36,073 nucleotides of DNA, taken from Nitrospirota bacterium (lineage in GTDB: Bacteria > Nitrospirota > Thermodesulfovibrionia > SZUA-242). The stretch spans positions 1 to 36,073 of the forward strand of contig QJVM01000092.1 of NCBI GenBank assembly GCA_003235715.1, in the 5' to 3' direction. Below the pieces are notes generated by a model. The model did no database searches, was not told where the DNA came from, and saw nothing but the letters and a program-made list of their open reading frames with translations. Each line of letters starts with the position of its first letter. Position 1 is the first letter of the stretch. This document shows positions 1 to 8,305 of the stretch, piece by piece. Made by a program: the position numbers and the translations under genes.

Positions 1-2403
1 AACACGACGAGCTGGCTGAACGCCACGGTGGACCACACGGCGGTTTCAGGGACGTGCTTCTCCTGTCATAACGGCACCACGGCCACGGGCAAGAGCGCGA
101 CCCACATCGCAAGCACCAACACCTGCGACGACTGCCACACGACCACGAGCTGGCTGAATGCCACCGTGGATCACAGCACGCTCACGGCCACGTGTTATTC
201 GTGCCACAACGGCACCTCAGCCACCGGCAAGAGCGCGACCCACATCGCAAGCACCAATACCTGTGATGACTGCCACAACACGACCAACTGGCTGAATGCC
301 ACGGTGGACCACACGGCGGTGACGGGCACGTGTTACTCGTGTCACAACGGGACCACGGCGACGGGCAAGAGCGCGACCCATATTTCGAGTTCCAATACCT
401 GCGACGACTGTCATACCACGACGTCCTGGCTCGGAGCGCGCGTGGACCACAGCACGATCACGGCTACGTGCTATTCCTGCCATAACGGAAACAAGGCCAC
501 CGGCAAGTCGGCGACGCATATTGCAAGCACCAACACCTGCGACGACTGTCACACGACAACGAGCTGGCTGAACGCCACGGTGGATCACACGGCGGTTTCA
601 GGGACGTGCTTCTCCTGTCATAACGGCACCACGGCCACGGGCAAGAGCGCGACCCATATCGCAAGCACCAACACCTGCGACGACTGCCACACGACCACGA
701 GCTGGCTGAATGCCACCGTGGATCACAGCACGCTCACGGCCACGTGTTATTCGTGCCACAACGGCACCTCGGCCGCGGGGAAGTCGGCGACCCATATCGC
801 AAGCACCAATACGTGCGACGACTGCCACAACACGACCAACTGGCTGAACGCCACGGTGGACCACACGGCGGTTTCAGGGACGTGCTTCTCCTGTCACAAC
901 GGGACCACGGCGACGGGCAAGAGCGCGAGCCATATTTCGAGTTCCAATATCTGCGACGACTGTCACACCACGACGAGCTGGTTGAATGCCACCGTGGATC
1001 ACAGCACGCTCACGGCCACGTGCTATTCCTGCCATAACGGGACCACAGCCACCGGGAAGACCGTGACCCACATCGCAAGCACCAACACTTGTGATGACTG
1101 CCACACCACCACGAACTGGCTGAACGCCACGGTGGATCATACGGCGGTTTCGGGCACGTGTTATTCCTGCCACAACGGGACCACGGCCACGGGCAAATCG
1201 GCGACCCATATATCGAGCTCCAATACCTGTGACGACTGCCATACGACCACGAGCTGGTTGAATGCCACCGTGGACCACAGCACGCTCACGGCTACGTGCT
1301 CCTCCTGTCATAACGGGACCACAGCCACCGGGAAGACCGTGACCCACATCGCAAGCACCAACACCTGTGATGACTGCCACACCACCACGAGCTGGCTGAA
1401 CGCCACGGTGGACCACACGGCGGTGACGGGTACGTGCTCCTCCTGTCACAATGGGACCACGGCCATCGGGAAGAATTCGACCCATATTTCGAGTTTGAAC
1501 ACGTGTGACGACTGCCACACGACGACAAGCTGGCTGAACGCCACGGTGGATCACACGGCGGTGACGGGCACGTGCTCCTCCTGTCACAACGGGACCACGG
1601 CTATCGGGAAGAATGCGACCCATATATCGAGTTTGAACACGTGTGACGATTGTCACACGACCATGAGCTGGCTGAACGCCACGGTGGATCACACGGCGGT
1701 GACGGGTACGTGTTACTCCTGTCATAACGGGACCACGGCCACCGGCAAGTCCGCAACCCATATGGCAAGCACCAGCATCTGCGATGACTGCCACACGACG
1801 ACGAGCTGGCTGAACGCCGCGGTGGATCACACGGCGGTGACGGGTACCTGTTATTCCTGTCATAACGGGATTACGGCCACCGGCAAGAGCGCAACCCACA
1901 TCAGCAGCGGGAACGTTTGTGACGACTGCCACGTTACGACCAGTTGGACCCAGGTGAACGTGGACCACGGAACCCTCACCGGATCCTGTTCATCCTGCCA
2001 TGACGGGACCCGCGCCACGGGAAAACCATCCGGTCATTTCCAGACCACCGTGCAATGCAACGAGTGCCACAGCACGTTGAGCTGGCTGCCGGTGCTGTCG
2101 TATCGGCATTCCAGCCCCGATTACCCCGGCAACCATAACTCGTCGGTTACGTGCATCTTCTGCCATACCTCCAACAGTCAGACCGCCACGTGGACCAGTG
2201 CGGCCTATAAACCTGACTGCGCCGGTTGCCACGCGAACGATTTCCGTTCCAGCGACCACAGAAAGGTTGTGAATGGCGCCTATTACACGGCCAGCGAACT
2301 TCGGGATTGTACGGGGGCCTGCCACACCTATACGGATTCCACGCTCAGGACCATATATCGTTCCCGTTCAGGAGAACACAGAGTCAGTTCAGGGAGTTGG
2401 TAA
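1..2403 (+). CDS. Repeat-built multiheme c-type cytochrome (5' partial)
   Basis: The frame is open from the first base, so the N-terminus and any signal peptide lie outside the window; the apparent GTG start at 28 is just a Val inside a repeat. The visible part is 800 residues. Fifteen units of 46 residues start with CxSCH (first Cys codon at 55) and carry a second motif, CDDCH, 23 residues on. A divergent tail adds CIFCH, CAGCH and a spaced CTGACH, giving 32 CxxCH plus one CX3CH. Each unit has two further conserved His (GKxxTH and VDH), enough to give both hemes bis-His ligation. Such proteins are periplasmic or extracellular electron carriers; I infer an extracellular or outer-surface electron-transfer role, but the family is not one I can name. 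The next gene begins 4 bases after the stop, suggesting an operon. Strong for cytochrome, weak for exact role. Confidence 0.9.
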   Translation, partial: NTTSWLNATVDHTAVSGTCFSCHNGTTATGKSATHIASTNTCDDCHTTTSWLNATVDHSTLTATCYSCHNGTSATGKSATHIASTNTCDDCHNTTNWLNATVDHTAVTGTCYSCHNGTTATGKSATHISSSNTCDDCHTTTSWLGARVDHSTITATCYSCHNGNKATGKSATHIASTNTCDDCHTTTSWLNATVDHTAVSGTCFSCHNGTTATGKSATHIASTNTCDDCHTTTSWLNATVDHSTLTATCYSCHNGTSAAGKSATHIASTNTCDDCHNTTNWLNATVDHTAVSGTCFSCHNGTTATGKSASHISSSNICDDCHTTTSWLNATVDHSTLTATCYSCHNGTTATGKTVTHIASTNTCDDCHTTTNWLNATVDHTAVSGTCYSCHNGTTATGKSATHISSSNTCDDCHTTTSWLNATVDHSTLTATCSSCHNGTTATGKTVTHIASTNTCDDCHTTTSWLNATVDHTAVTGTCSSCHNGTTAIGKNSTHISSLNTCDDCHTTTSWLNATVDHTAVTGTCSSCHNGTTAIGKNATHISSLNTCDDCHTTMSWLNATVDHTAVTGTCYSCHNGTTATGKSATHMASTSICDDCHTTTSWLNAAVDHTAVTGTCYSCHNGITATGKSATHISSGNVCDDCHVTTSWTQVNVDHGTLTGSCSSCHDGTRATGKPSGHFQTTVQCNECHSTLSWLPVLSYRHSSPDYPGNHNSSVTCIFCHTSNSQTATWTSAAYKPDCAGCHANDFRSSDHRKVVNGAYYTASELRDCTGACHTYTDSTLRTIYRSRSGEHRVSSGSW
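55..2124 (+). repeat. 15 tandem 138-bp repeats inside the cytochrome gene
   Basis: Cys codons of the first motif recur every 138 bases (55, 193 and so on to 1987). The final 18 residues of an earlier unit precede position 55, so the array continues upstream. Units 1-10 alternate between the linkers HSTLTAT/HSTITAT and HTAVSGT/HTAVTGT, making a 276-bp dimeric super-repeat; units 10-13 all use the HTAV linker, so the alternation breaks there. Units 1-2 and 5-6 are nearly identical in DNA at an offset of 552 bp, which points to recent block duplication or gene conversion. The last unit degenerates after about 2090. Confidence 0.95.
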
Positions 2404-2407
2404 ATCT

Positions 2408-2905
2408 ATGACCAGAAACCGTTTGTTGACCCTTCTTGCTTTGCTCTTACTGGGCGCGATCCTGCTGGCCCAGGCGGCTCTTTCGCAACCCGTTCGTGAC
2501 CGGGTTCTCAGTGAGGTCCGTATTGCGGACGGCGACGAATGCGCGCTTGTCACCGTAAGCTTCAACTTCCCGGTCCGGTATGTCCGGCATTTTCCTGAGA
2601 CCGCCGGGGATGAGTTGCGGATTCACCTGGAACCCATTGCCGTGAATCCCCGGGATGCGAACGCCCTCTTCAAACGCGAGGCGATCAAGCCGCCGGCCTC
2701 GGAGATTGCGCCCCTGGTGGAGGTGACCTACGAAGGCGACATCACCGGGGGGCCCTATCTGACGTTGTCGTTCAACCACCCGGTCCAGTTCAAGGTGGGC
2801 CAGGGGAGCGATTTCAGGAGCCTCGTGGTGGCCGTTCCCCTTCCTGAAACGAACCTGCCGTGCGATCCGATGCCGGACAAGGGCAAGGCCCCGTCGGGCA
2901 GGTAG
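2408..2905 (+). CDS. Small secreted AMIN-like beta-domain protein
   Basis: The product is 165 residues. Residues 1-26 are a clear signal peptide with a Leu/Ala-rich core ending near AQAALS, so it should be exported. The ATG at 2408 is chosen because it places the signal peptide at the N-terminus and has an AGGGAG Shine-Dalgarno sequence about 11 bases upstream. The rest is a beta-rich domain with the pattern of AMIN-type domains. It parallels residues 45-158 of the barrel protein at 5290-8190: SFNFPVRYVRH matches RFTQPLRYVSH, and VQFKVGQGSDFRSLVVAV matches VAFNVSGGSDGRSVVVAI. It has no CxxCH, so it binds no c-type heme. It probably acts as a periplasmic partner of the cytochrome or the barrel protein; that role is inferred from position and shared domain only. 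Confidence 0.75.
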   Translation: MTRNRLLTLLALLLLGAILLAQAALSQPVRDRVLSEVRIADGDECALVTVSFNFPVRYVRHFPETAGDELRIHLEPIAVNPRDANALFKREAIKPPASEIAPLVEVTYEGDITGGPYLTLSFNHPVQFKVGQGSDFRSLVVAVPLPETNLPCDPMPDKGKAPSGR

Positions 2906-2970
2906 CCCATCATGGATATCCATCACCAAAGGCCCAAAAGACCAAGACACTCGAACTCTGGAGGTGAATC

Positions 2971-3843
2971 ATGCATCAGATAAAAAAAAGGGAAGATTTT
3001 TCAGACATTACCTTCTCCATCGAAGTGGAACACCCTTTGCTCGCCAAGGCGGCCCAGCCCGGCCAGTTTGTAATCGTCCGAACGCACCAGACCGGGGAGC
3101 GTATACCGCTCACCATCGCGGACTATGACCGCGAAAAGGGAACCATCACCATGGTGATCCAGGCCGTGGGAAAGACCACGCGCGAGATGCAGGCGATGTG
3201 TCGTCCGGGAGCGCATCTTGCCGGGATCGCGGGGCCCCTGGGGATGCCCAGCCACATCGGGCAGGCCCGTAAGGTGGTGTGCATCGGCGGAGGGCTGGGG
3301 GTAGCTCCCACTTATCCCCAACTCCGGGCTCACAAGCTGAACGGGGCCTACGTCATTGGGATCGTCGGTTTCAGAAGCAGGAACCTCGTCTTTTGGGAAG
3401 ACCGGTTCCGGGCGTTCACGGACGAGTACCTCGTGTGTACGGATGACGGGTCCGCAGGGATCCGCGGGCTGGTCACGGACGGATTGAGAGAGGTGATTTC
3501 CCGTCATCCGGATATCGACGAGGTGATCGCCATTGGACCCCCGGTGATGATGAAGTTCTGTTCGGATGTCACCCGACCCTTTGGTATCCGGACCACGGTA
3601 AGCCTGAACCCGATCATGGTGGATGGCACCGGGATGTGCGGAGGATGCCGCGTGACCGTGGCCGGGCAGATGAAACTGGGCTGTGTGGACGGTCCCGACT
3701 TCGACGGACATCAGGTGGATTTTGATGAACTGATTAACCGCCTCGGAAGATACAAGGAAGACGAAAGACTCGCCATGGAACGGTGGCTCCGCCATCGCGA
3801 TCACTGCCGCCTGGTCGGTCAGGCAACGGGAGGTGCCTCATGA
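2971..3843 (+). CDS. nfnA: NADH-dependent ferredoxin:NADP+ oxidoreductase, subunit NfnA-like
   Basis: This 290-residue flavoprotein belongs to the ferredoxin-NADP reductase/dihydroorotate dehydrogenase electron-transfer family. RIPLTIAD (residues 44-51) is the FAD-binding motif, and CIGGGLGVAPTYPQ (104-117) binds the pyridine nucleotide. The C-terminal [2Fe-2S] site has Asp218, Cys223, Cys226 and Cys238, the Asp/Cys3 spacing known for NfnA. With NfnB it would bifurcate electrons between NADPH, NAD+ and ferredoxin in the cytoplasm. GGAGGTG lies just before the ATG, and its stop overlaps the start of the next gene in ATGA, the usual nfnAB arrangement. SudB (sulfide dehydrogenase beta subunit) is an older name for similar proteins and cannot be excluded. 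What is odd is its location between genes for exported proteins. Confidence 0.88.
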   Translation: MHQIKKREDFSDITFSIEVEHPLLAKAAQPGQFVIVRTHQTGERIPLTIADYDREKGTITMVIQAVGKTTREMQAMCRPGAHLAGIAGPLGMPSHIGQARKVVCIGGGLGVAPTYPQLRAHKLNGAYVIGIVGFRSRNLVFWEDRFRAFTDEYLVCTDDGSAGIRGLVTDGLREVISRHPDIDEVIAIGPPVMMKFCSDVTRPFGIRTTVSLNPIMVDGTGMCGGCRVTVAGQMKLGCVDGPDFDGHQVDFDELINRLGRYKEDERLAMERWLRHRDHCRLVGQATGGAS

Positions 3844-5255
3844 GCACGGTAAAAAAAACGCTAAGGAGCATTCCGCAGGACAGGACCCCTCTTCCGGAGG
3901 TTGCCCCCGAAATTCGAGTCAGGAGTTTTCGGGAGGTGGCCGAGGGATACAGCCGGGACCAGGCTTTGCACGAAGCCAATCGTTGCCTCGGATGCAGCAA
4001 GCCCGGTTGCGTAACCGGGTGCCCCGTGTCCATCAACATCCCGGGATTCATCCGGCGGATCCAGGAGAAAAATTTCAGGGAAGCCTACGAAATCCTGACC
4101 CGGTCCACCACGCTGCCCGCGGTCTGCGGCCGGGTTTGCCGCCAGGAGGACCAGTGTGAGGGTTCGTGCACGGTGGGGAGGAAACTGGCACCCGTGGCCA
4201 TCGGCAATCTGGAGCGGTGGCTCGGGGACCTGGCCATTCGTGAAGGCTGGCACCTCGAACGGACGGGCGCAAGAACCGGCCGACAGGTGGCCGTGATCGG
4301 CTCGGGTCCGGCGGGTCTTGCTTGTGCCGCGGACATGGTGCGGGCGGGTTGTGAGGTTACGGTATTCGAAGCCTTGCATGAACCGGGCGGGGTGCTCAAG
4401 TACGGCATTCCCGAATTTCGCCTTCCGAACGATGTGGTGGATGCTGAAGTGGAAAATCTGAAGAGACTCGGGGTTCGTTTCGAATGCGATGCCCTCATCG
4501 GGCGGCTTTTAACCATAGAAGAGCTGAAGAAGGATATGGGATTTGAGGCGGTCTTTATCGGTACCGGCGCCGGTTATCCCTCTTTCATGGGTATTCCCGG
4601 TGAGTCCCTGAACGGAGTTCTTTCGGCCAACGAGTTTCTGACGCGATGCAATCTGATGAAAGCCTGCAATTTCCCCTGCACGGACACACCTGTGCATACG
4701 GGGCGCCGCGTGGCCGTGATCGGCGCGGGCAATACGGCCATGGATGCATTGCGGGTGGCCGCGCGCCTCGGCGCGGAGAAGACCTATTGTCTGTACCGGC
4801 GCAGCCGTTCAGAGAGCCCTGCACGACTTGAAGAACTGCGGCATGCGGAAGAGGAGGGCGTAGAATTCCGATGGCTCACCCTTCCTCTTGAGATCCTGAA
4901 CGATGGCCAGGGCTCGGTGCGTGGCCTTTCCTGTGTCCGGACCGAACTCGGTGAACCCGATGCCTCGGGCCGACGAAAGGCCTCCACGGTCCCCGGAACC
5001 GAGCACGTGATCGAGGTGGATATGGTCATTTATGCCCTGGGAACCAATGCCAACCCCATCATCGGCCAGACGAGCTCGCTCAAGCTGGACGCCCGCGGGT
5101 ATATTGCGACCAATGAACGACTGGAGACGTCCATGCCGGGTGTTTTTGCCGGCGGCGATATCGTCACAGGGGCGGCTACGGTCATCAGTGCCATGGGGGC
5201 CGGGCGACGGGCTGCCGGTGCGATGAAAACCCTTTTCGGTTTCCGATCCAATTAG
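3840..5255 (+). CDS. nfnB: Nfn subunit B / GltD-like FAD and Fe-S oxidoreductase
   Basis: The product is 471 residues from the ATG at 3840, chosen because it forms the ATGA overlap with nfnA and has GGGAGG upstream. The N-terminal cluster domain has Cys49, 52, 57 and 61 and Cys96, 100, 106 and 110, consistent with two [4Fe-4S] clusters. VIGSGPAGLA (about 152-161) binds FAD, and VIGAGNTAMDALR (293-305) binds NADPH. A final FAD contact is AGGDIVTGAATV (437-448). The same fold occurs as the glutamate synthase small subunit GltD, but no large-subunit gene is present and NfnA is its partner, so NfnB is preferred. It should be cytoplasmic and couple NADPH to ferredoxin and NAD+. The barrel-protein gene starts 34 bases downstream on the same strand. 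Confidence 0.9.
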   Translation: MSTVKKTLRSIPQDRTPLPEVAPEIRVRSFREVAEGYSRDQALHEANRCLGCSKPGCVTGCPVSINIPGFIRRIQEKNFREAYEILTRSTTLPAVCGRVCRQEDQCEGSCTVGRKLAPVAIGNLERWLGDLAIREGWHLERTGARTGRQVAVIGSGPAGLACAADMVRAGCEVTVFEALHEPGGVLKYGIPEFRLPNDVVDAEVENLKRLGVRFECDALIGRLLTIEELKKDMGFEAVFIGTGAGYPSFMGIPGESLNGVLSANEFLTRCNLMKACNFPCTDTPVHTGRRVAVIGAGNTAMDALRVAARLGAEKTYCLYRRSRSESPARLEELRHAEEEGVEFRWLTLPLEILNDGQGSVRGLSCVRTELGEPDASGRRKASTVPGTEHVIEVDMVIYALGTNANPIIGQTSSLKLDARGYIATNERLETSMPGVFAGGDIVTGAATVISAMGAGRRAAGAMKTLFGFRSN

Positions 5256-5289
5256 CGCTTCCGGGCGCAGAAGGAAAAAGAAAAAAAAT

Positions 5290-8190
5290 ATGCTCATTCT
5301 TCACAAATTTGCTTTACGGGGATGTCTTCTCGATGAGCTGAACAGGACTTTGGCTCGACGGGTCGGCTCCCTTTTCTTGCTGGTGCTGCTGTTGCTTCCG
5401 TTTCAGGGATTGTATGCCGAAACACGCCTGATCGACGAGATTTCCCTTTCAGAAAACGAAACGGGTGGAGAGATCCAGGTCCGCTTCACGCAGCCCCTGC
5501 GGTATGTGTCCCATGCCCCCCTTGAAAAAGGGAGGGTGGTCACGATTCGTCTGAAGCGAGTTGTTTCGCCCACACAGTCTGTTCCGGAGAGCGATAGACC
5601 GGAGAAGGTGTCGGTGAACGGCCGGCCTGCGCTTCCTTTGCTCGAAGCCCACCTGGACCTCTCCATCCCCGGGAGTCCGGAACTGGTGTTGACCTTTGAA
5701 CGAACGGTGGCTTTCAATGTTTCCGGCGGCAGCGACGGGCGGAGCGTGGTTGTGGCGATCAAGGGTGAAACACCCGCGGCGGCTGAGGCTCCGAAAAAGC
5801 CGGAGCCTGTAGAGTTGCCCGAGCAGGTCACGTCCAACCGGGAGCGGTATGCCATCAACCTCTTGTGGACCACGGACCCCATCAACGTTGAGGCTCTCCC
5901 GGCCCTGGACAAGATGTCCCGGCACCGACTTTACATCTCCCGGTATATGGCCGGGGACGTGCTCTGGTACCGGCTTCGCCTTGGGTTTTTTGATTCCCGA
6001 AAGGAAGGAGAACGTTTCCTCGAAAGCATCCGCAGTAATTACAAGTCTGCATTCGTGACCCAACTGGCTCCCGGGGAAGAGGAGCGCTCGGTACGGGAAG
6101 CCCGGCCCATTCCAGCGAAACCGTCAGAAAAGGCCGCCCCGCCTCCGTCCGGGACAACGCCGGAAGAGCCCGCTCCGTCCGACGCGATTGTGGCCGACGC
6201 CGGAACCCAGCTGAATTATGTGGTCAATCTGGCCTCTTCCCTGGAACCCTTCACGGCCGAGAAGGTACCCGACCTTGAAGCCTTCGGAGGATACCGGCTC
6301 TACACCACGACCTTCAGCCTCGAGGGAACCCGGTGGCACCGGCTTCGTCTCGGTTTCTTCCCGACGCGGGAGGCGGCTGTTCTTCACATGGCCGGGGTTG
6401 GGAAGGACTATCCCCAGGCCTGGGTCAGCCGGGTTTCCCGCAAGGAACGGGAAGAGTCAGCCAACCGGATCCTGAAGGCCGGCCCCCCTTCGGCCCCGTT
6501 CCATGGCCCTGAAGGAGCCGTGCTCGTCGAAACAGAGAAAGCGCCGACTGAAATCGCGGAACCGCCCCCCGGAACCGCAGAATCCGAGGAAAAACTCGCG
6601 GCACGGATGGAGGAAGCCCGGGTGGCCATGGCCAACGGCGATTACCGGAGGGCCATCCAGCTATACACAAAGGTAATGACCTCGGCAAATCCCAAATTCG
6701 ACCCGGATGCCCTGGAATACCTGGGACTCGCACGGGAGCGGAACGGCCAGATGGCCCATGCGGTGGCAGAATACCAGAGGTACCTCAAGCTCTATCCTGA
6801 AACCGAGGGAGCGGTTCGTGTCCAGCAGCGGCTCGACGGACTTCTTCTCGCCCAGGCTCCGGCCAAGGAAAAATTAAAGGGCGAGGTCAGCGAGCGGAGC
6901 AGAAAGGAAGTTCGGGGAAGCTTCTCGCAGTTTTATACCTATGATGAAAGTTATGAAGACGAGCTGGGGGTTATGACCAACCGCTCCGCCCTTTCATCGG
7001 ATCTCGATATCACCGGCCGGGTACGCACCCAACGTTTTGACACGCAGGCCCGGTTTACCGGCGGCTATGAAAACAATTTTCTTCGCAGAGGTGAGGACGA
7101 GGCCAGCATCAGCGCCCTCTACATCGATGCGGCCGGGTGGGAGAACCGCGTTGCCGGCCGGGTCGGGCGCCAGAGCCAGAGCACGGGCGGGGTGTTGGGC
7201 CGTTTCGACGGAGCGCACCTGGGCTTTCAGCTCTTTTCCAGGCTTCGCCTGAACCTCGTGGGAGGGTACCCGGTTTCGTCGTCGACGAAGACCAGCGTGG
7301 AAACCGAAAAGGGTTTCTATGGCGTAAACATGGATATCGGTACCTTCCTTGAACACTGGGACTTCAATATCTATGCGGTCGAGCAGACGGCCGACGGGAT
7401 TCAGGACCGACGGGCCGTGGGAGGCGAAGTGCGGTACTTCCATCCGAGACGTTCCTTTTTCGGTCTTGTGGACTATGACGTTCTGTTCGACGAGCTGAAC
7501 ACAGGCCTGGTGCTGGGAACCCTGGTCTTTGAAGATCGGTCCACGATCAACATCTCTCTGGATTACCGGCGAAGCCCCGTTCTCACCACAAGCAACGCTC
7601 TTCAGGGCCAGCTTACGGATTCCCTGAGGTCCCTGAACGATATCTATGATGACAGCACGCTCCGGAAACTGGCCCGCGACCGTTCTCCCATCAGTCGCTC
7701 CGCGAGCCTTGGGGTATCCAAACCCGTCACCGAGAAGCTTCAGCTGAGCGGCGATGCGACCATCTCCGAGATTGGCGACAGCCGCGCTTCAGGGGGGGTT
7801 GAGGCCGTGGAGGGTACGGGCATTGAGTACTCGGTATCGTTTCAGGTCACGGGGAGCAGCCTCATCAAGGAAGGCGATATCGGCATTGTCGACCTCCGCT
7901 ATTTTGAAGGCCATACTCACAAGACTTACTCCCTTAACCTCAATACCCGCTATCCCGTGAATCGCGCCTGGCGGATCAACCCCAGGGTCAGGCTGGATTA
8001 CCGTCTAAATGACAGAGACGCCGGCGAGGAAATTTCCGTGCGACCGTCCCTGAGGACGGACTACCGCCTCGGAAGACACCTGCGGTTTGAGCTCGAGGGC
8101 GGAGGCGAATGGTCGAATGAGGACCTCCCCGGCGACACCAGGGTTTCCACCAATTACTATGTCACTTCAGGGTATCGGTGGGATTTCTGA
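5290..8190 (+). CDS. Outer-membrane barrel protein with AMIN-like, two SPOR-like and TPR domains
   Basis: This 966-residue protein has a signal peptide core at about residues 27-43 (LFLLVLLLLPFQGLYA). It continues with an AMIN-like beta domain (45-158), two SPOR-like repeats (about 186-260 and 308-383, each with YRLRLGFF or HRLRLGFF), Pro/Glu-rich linkers, a TPR-like helical pair (about 450-515) and a beta-strand-rich C-terminal half from about 540. It ends in YRWDF, and a terminal Phe is typical of barrels inserted by the BAM complex. The predicted 27-residue n-region is long, so a TTG start at 5350 is an alternative. SPOR and AMIN domains bind peptidoglycan or cell-envelope partners, so it may anchor a pore to the wall. 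I infer that it could be the outer-membrane partner of the cytochrome, but it has no named family. Confidence 0.72.
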   Translation: MLILHKFALRGCLLDELNRTLARRVGSLFLLVLLLLPFQGLYAETRLIDEISLSENETGGEIQVRFTQPLRYVSHAPLEKGRVVTIRLKRVVSPTQSVPESDRPEKVSVNGRPALPLLEAHLDLSIPGSPELVLTFERTVAFNVSGGSDGRSVVVAIKGETPAAAEAPKKPEPVELPEQVTSNRERYAINLLWTTDPINVEALPALDKMSRHRLYISRYMAGDVLWYRLRLGFFDSRKEGERFLESIRSNYKSAFVTQLAPGEEERSVREARPIPAKPSEKAAPPPSGTTPEEPAPSDAIVADAGTQLNYVVNLASSLEPFTAEKVPDLEAFGGYRLYTTTFSLEGTRWHRLRLGFFPTREAAVLHMAGVGKDYPQAWVSRVSRKEREESANRILKAGPPSAPFHGPEGAVLVETEKAPTEIAEPPPGTAESEEKLAARMEEARVAMANGDYRRAIQLYTKVMTSANPKFDPDALEYLGLARERNGQMAHAVAEYQRYLKLYPETEGAVRVQQRLDGLLLAQAPAKEKLKGEVSERSRKEVRGSFSQFYTYDESYEDELGVMTNRSALSSDLDITGRVRTQRFDTQARFTGGYENNFLRRGEDEASISALYIDAAGWENRVAGRVGRQSQSTGGVLGRFDGAHLGFQLFSRLRLNLVGGYPVSSSTKTSVETEKGFYGVNMDIGTFLEHWDFNIYAVEQTADGIQDRRAVGGEVRYFHPRRSFFGLVDYDVLFDELNTGLVLGTLVFEDRSTINISLDYRRSPVLTTSNALQGQLTDSLRSLNDIYDDSTLRKLARDRSPISRSASLGVSKPVTEKLQLSGDATISEIGDSRASGGVEAVEGTGIEYSVSFQVTGSSLIKEGDIGIVDLRYFEGHTHKTYSLNLNTRYPVNRAWRINPRVRLDYRLNDRDAGEEISVRPSLRTDYRLGRHLRFELEGGGEWSNEDLPGDTRVSTNYYVTSGYRWDF

Positions 8191-8305
8191 GGATGTTCTG
8201 TTTGCCCGCCGTTGAGTGGTGAGTCGCGAAGGTTCGTCTCTCGGAATGAGTTCTTGAACCGGGCATTCGATGGGGCTCACCAGCGTCCCGGAGAGCCCCG
8301 ACGAC

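Noticed and set aside
874-1968. 364-codon antisense frame across the heme repeats
   Set aside because: It is a by-product of the 138-bp period, which keeps the opposite strand free of stops; the product is Arg/Val-rich with no motif, and the sense strand encodes 30 heme sites.
55-2124. Repeat array considered as a CRISPR or satellite
   Set aside because: The unit is 138 bp without variable spacers and is translated in one frame with conserved heme motifs, so it is protein-coding.
3840-5255. gltD, small subunit of glutamate synthase
   Set aside because: No GltB large-subunit gene is present, while the overlapping upstream gene has the NfnA flavin and [2Fe-2S] signature.
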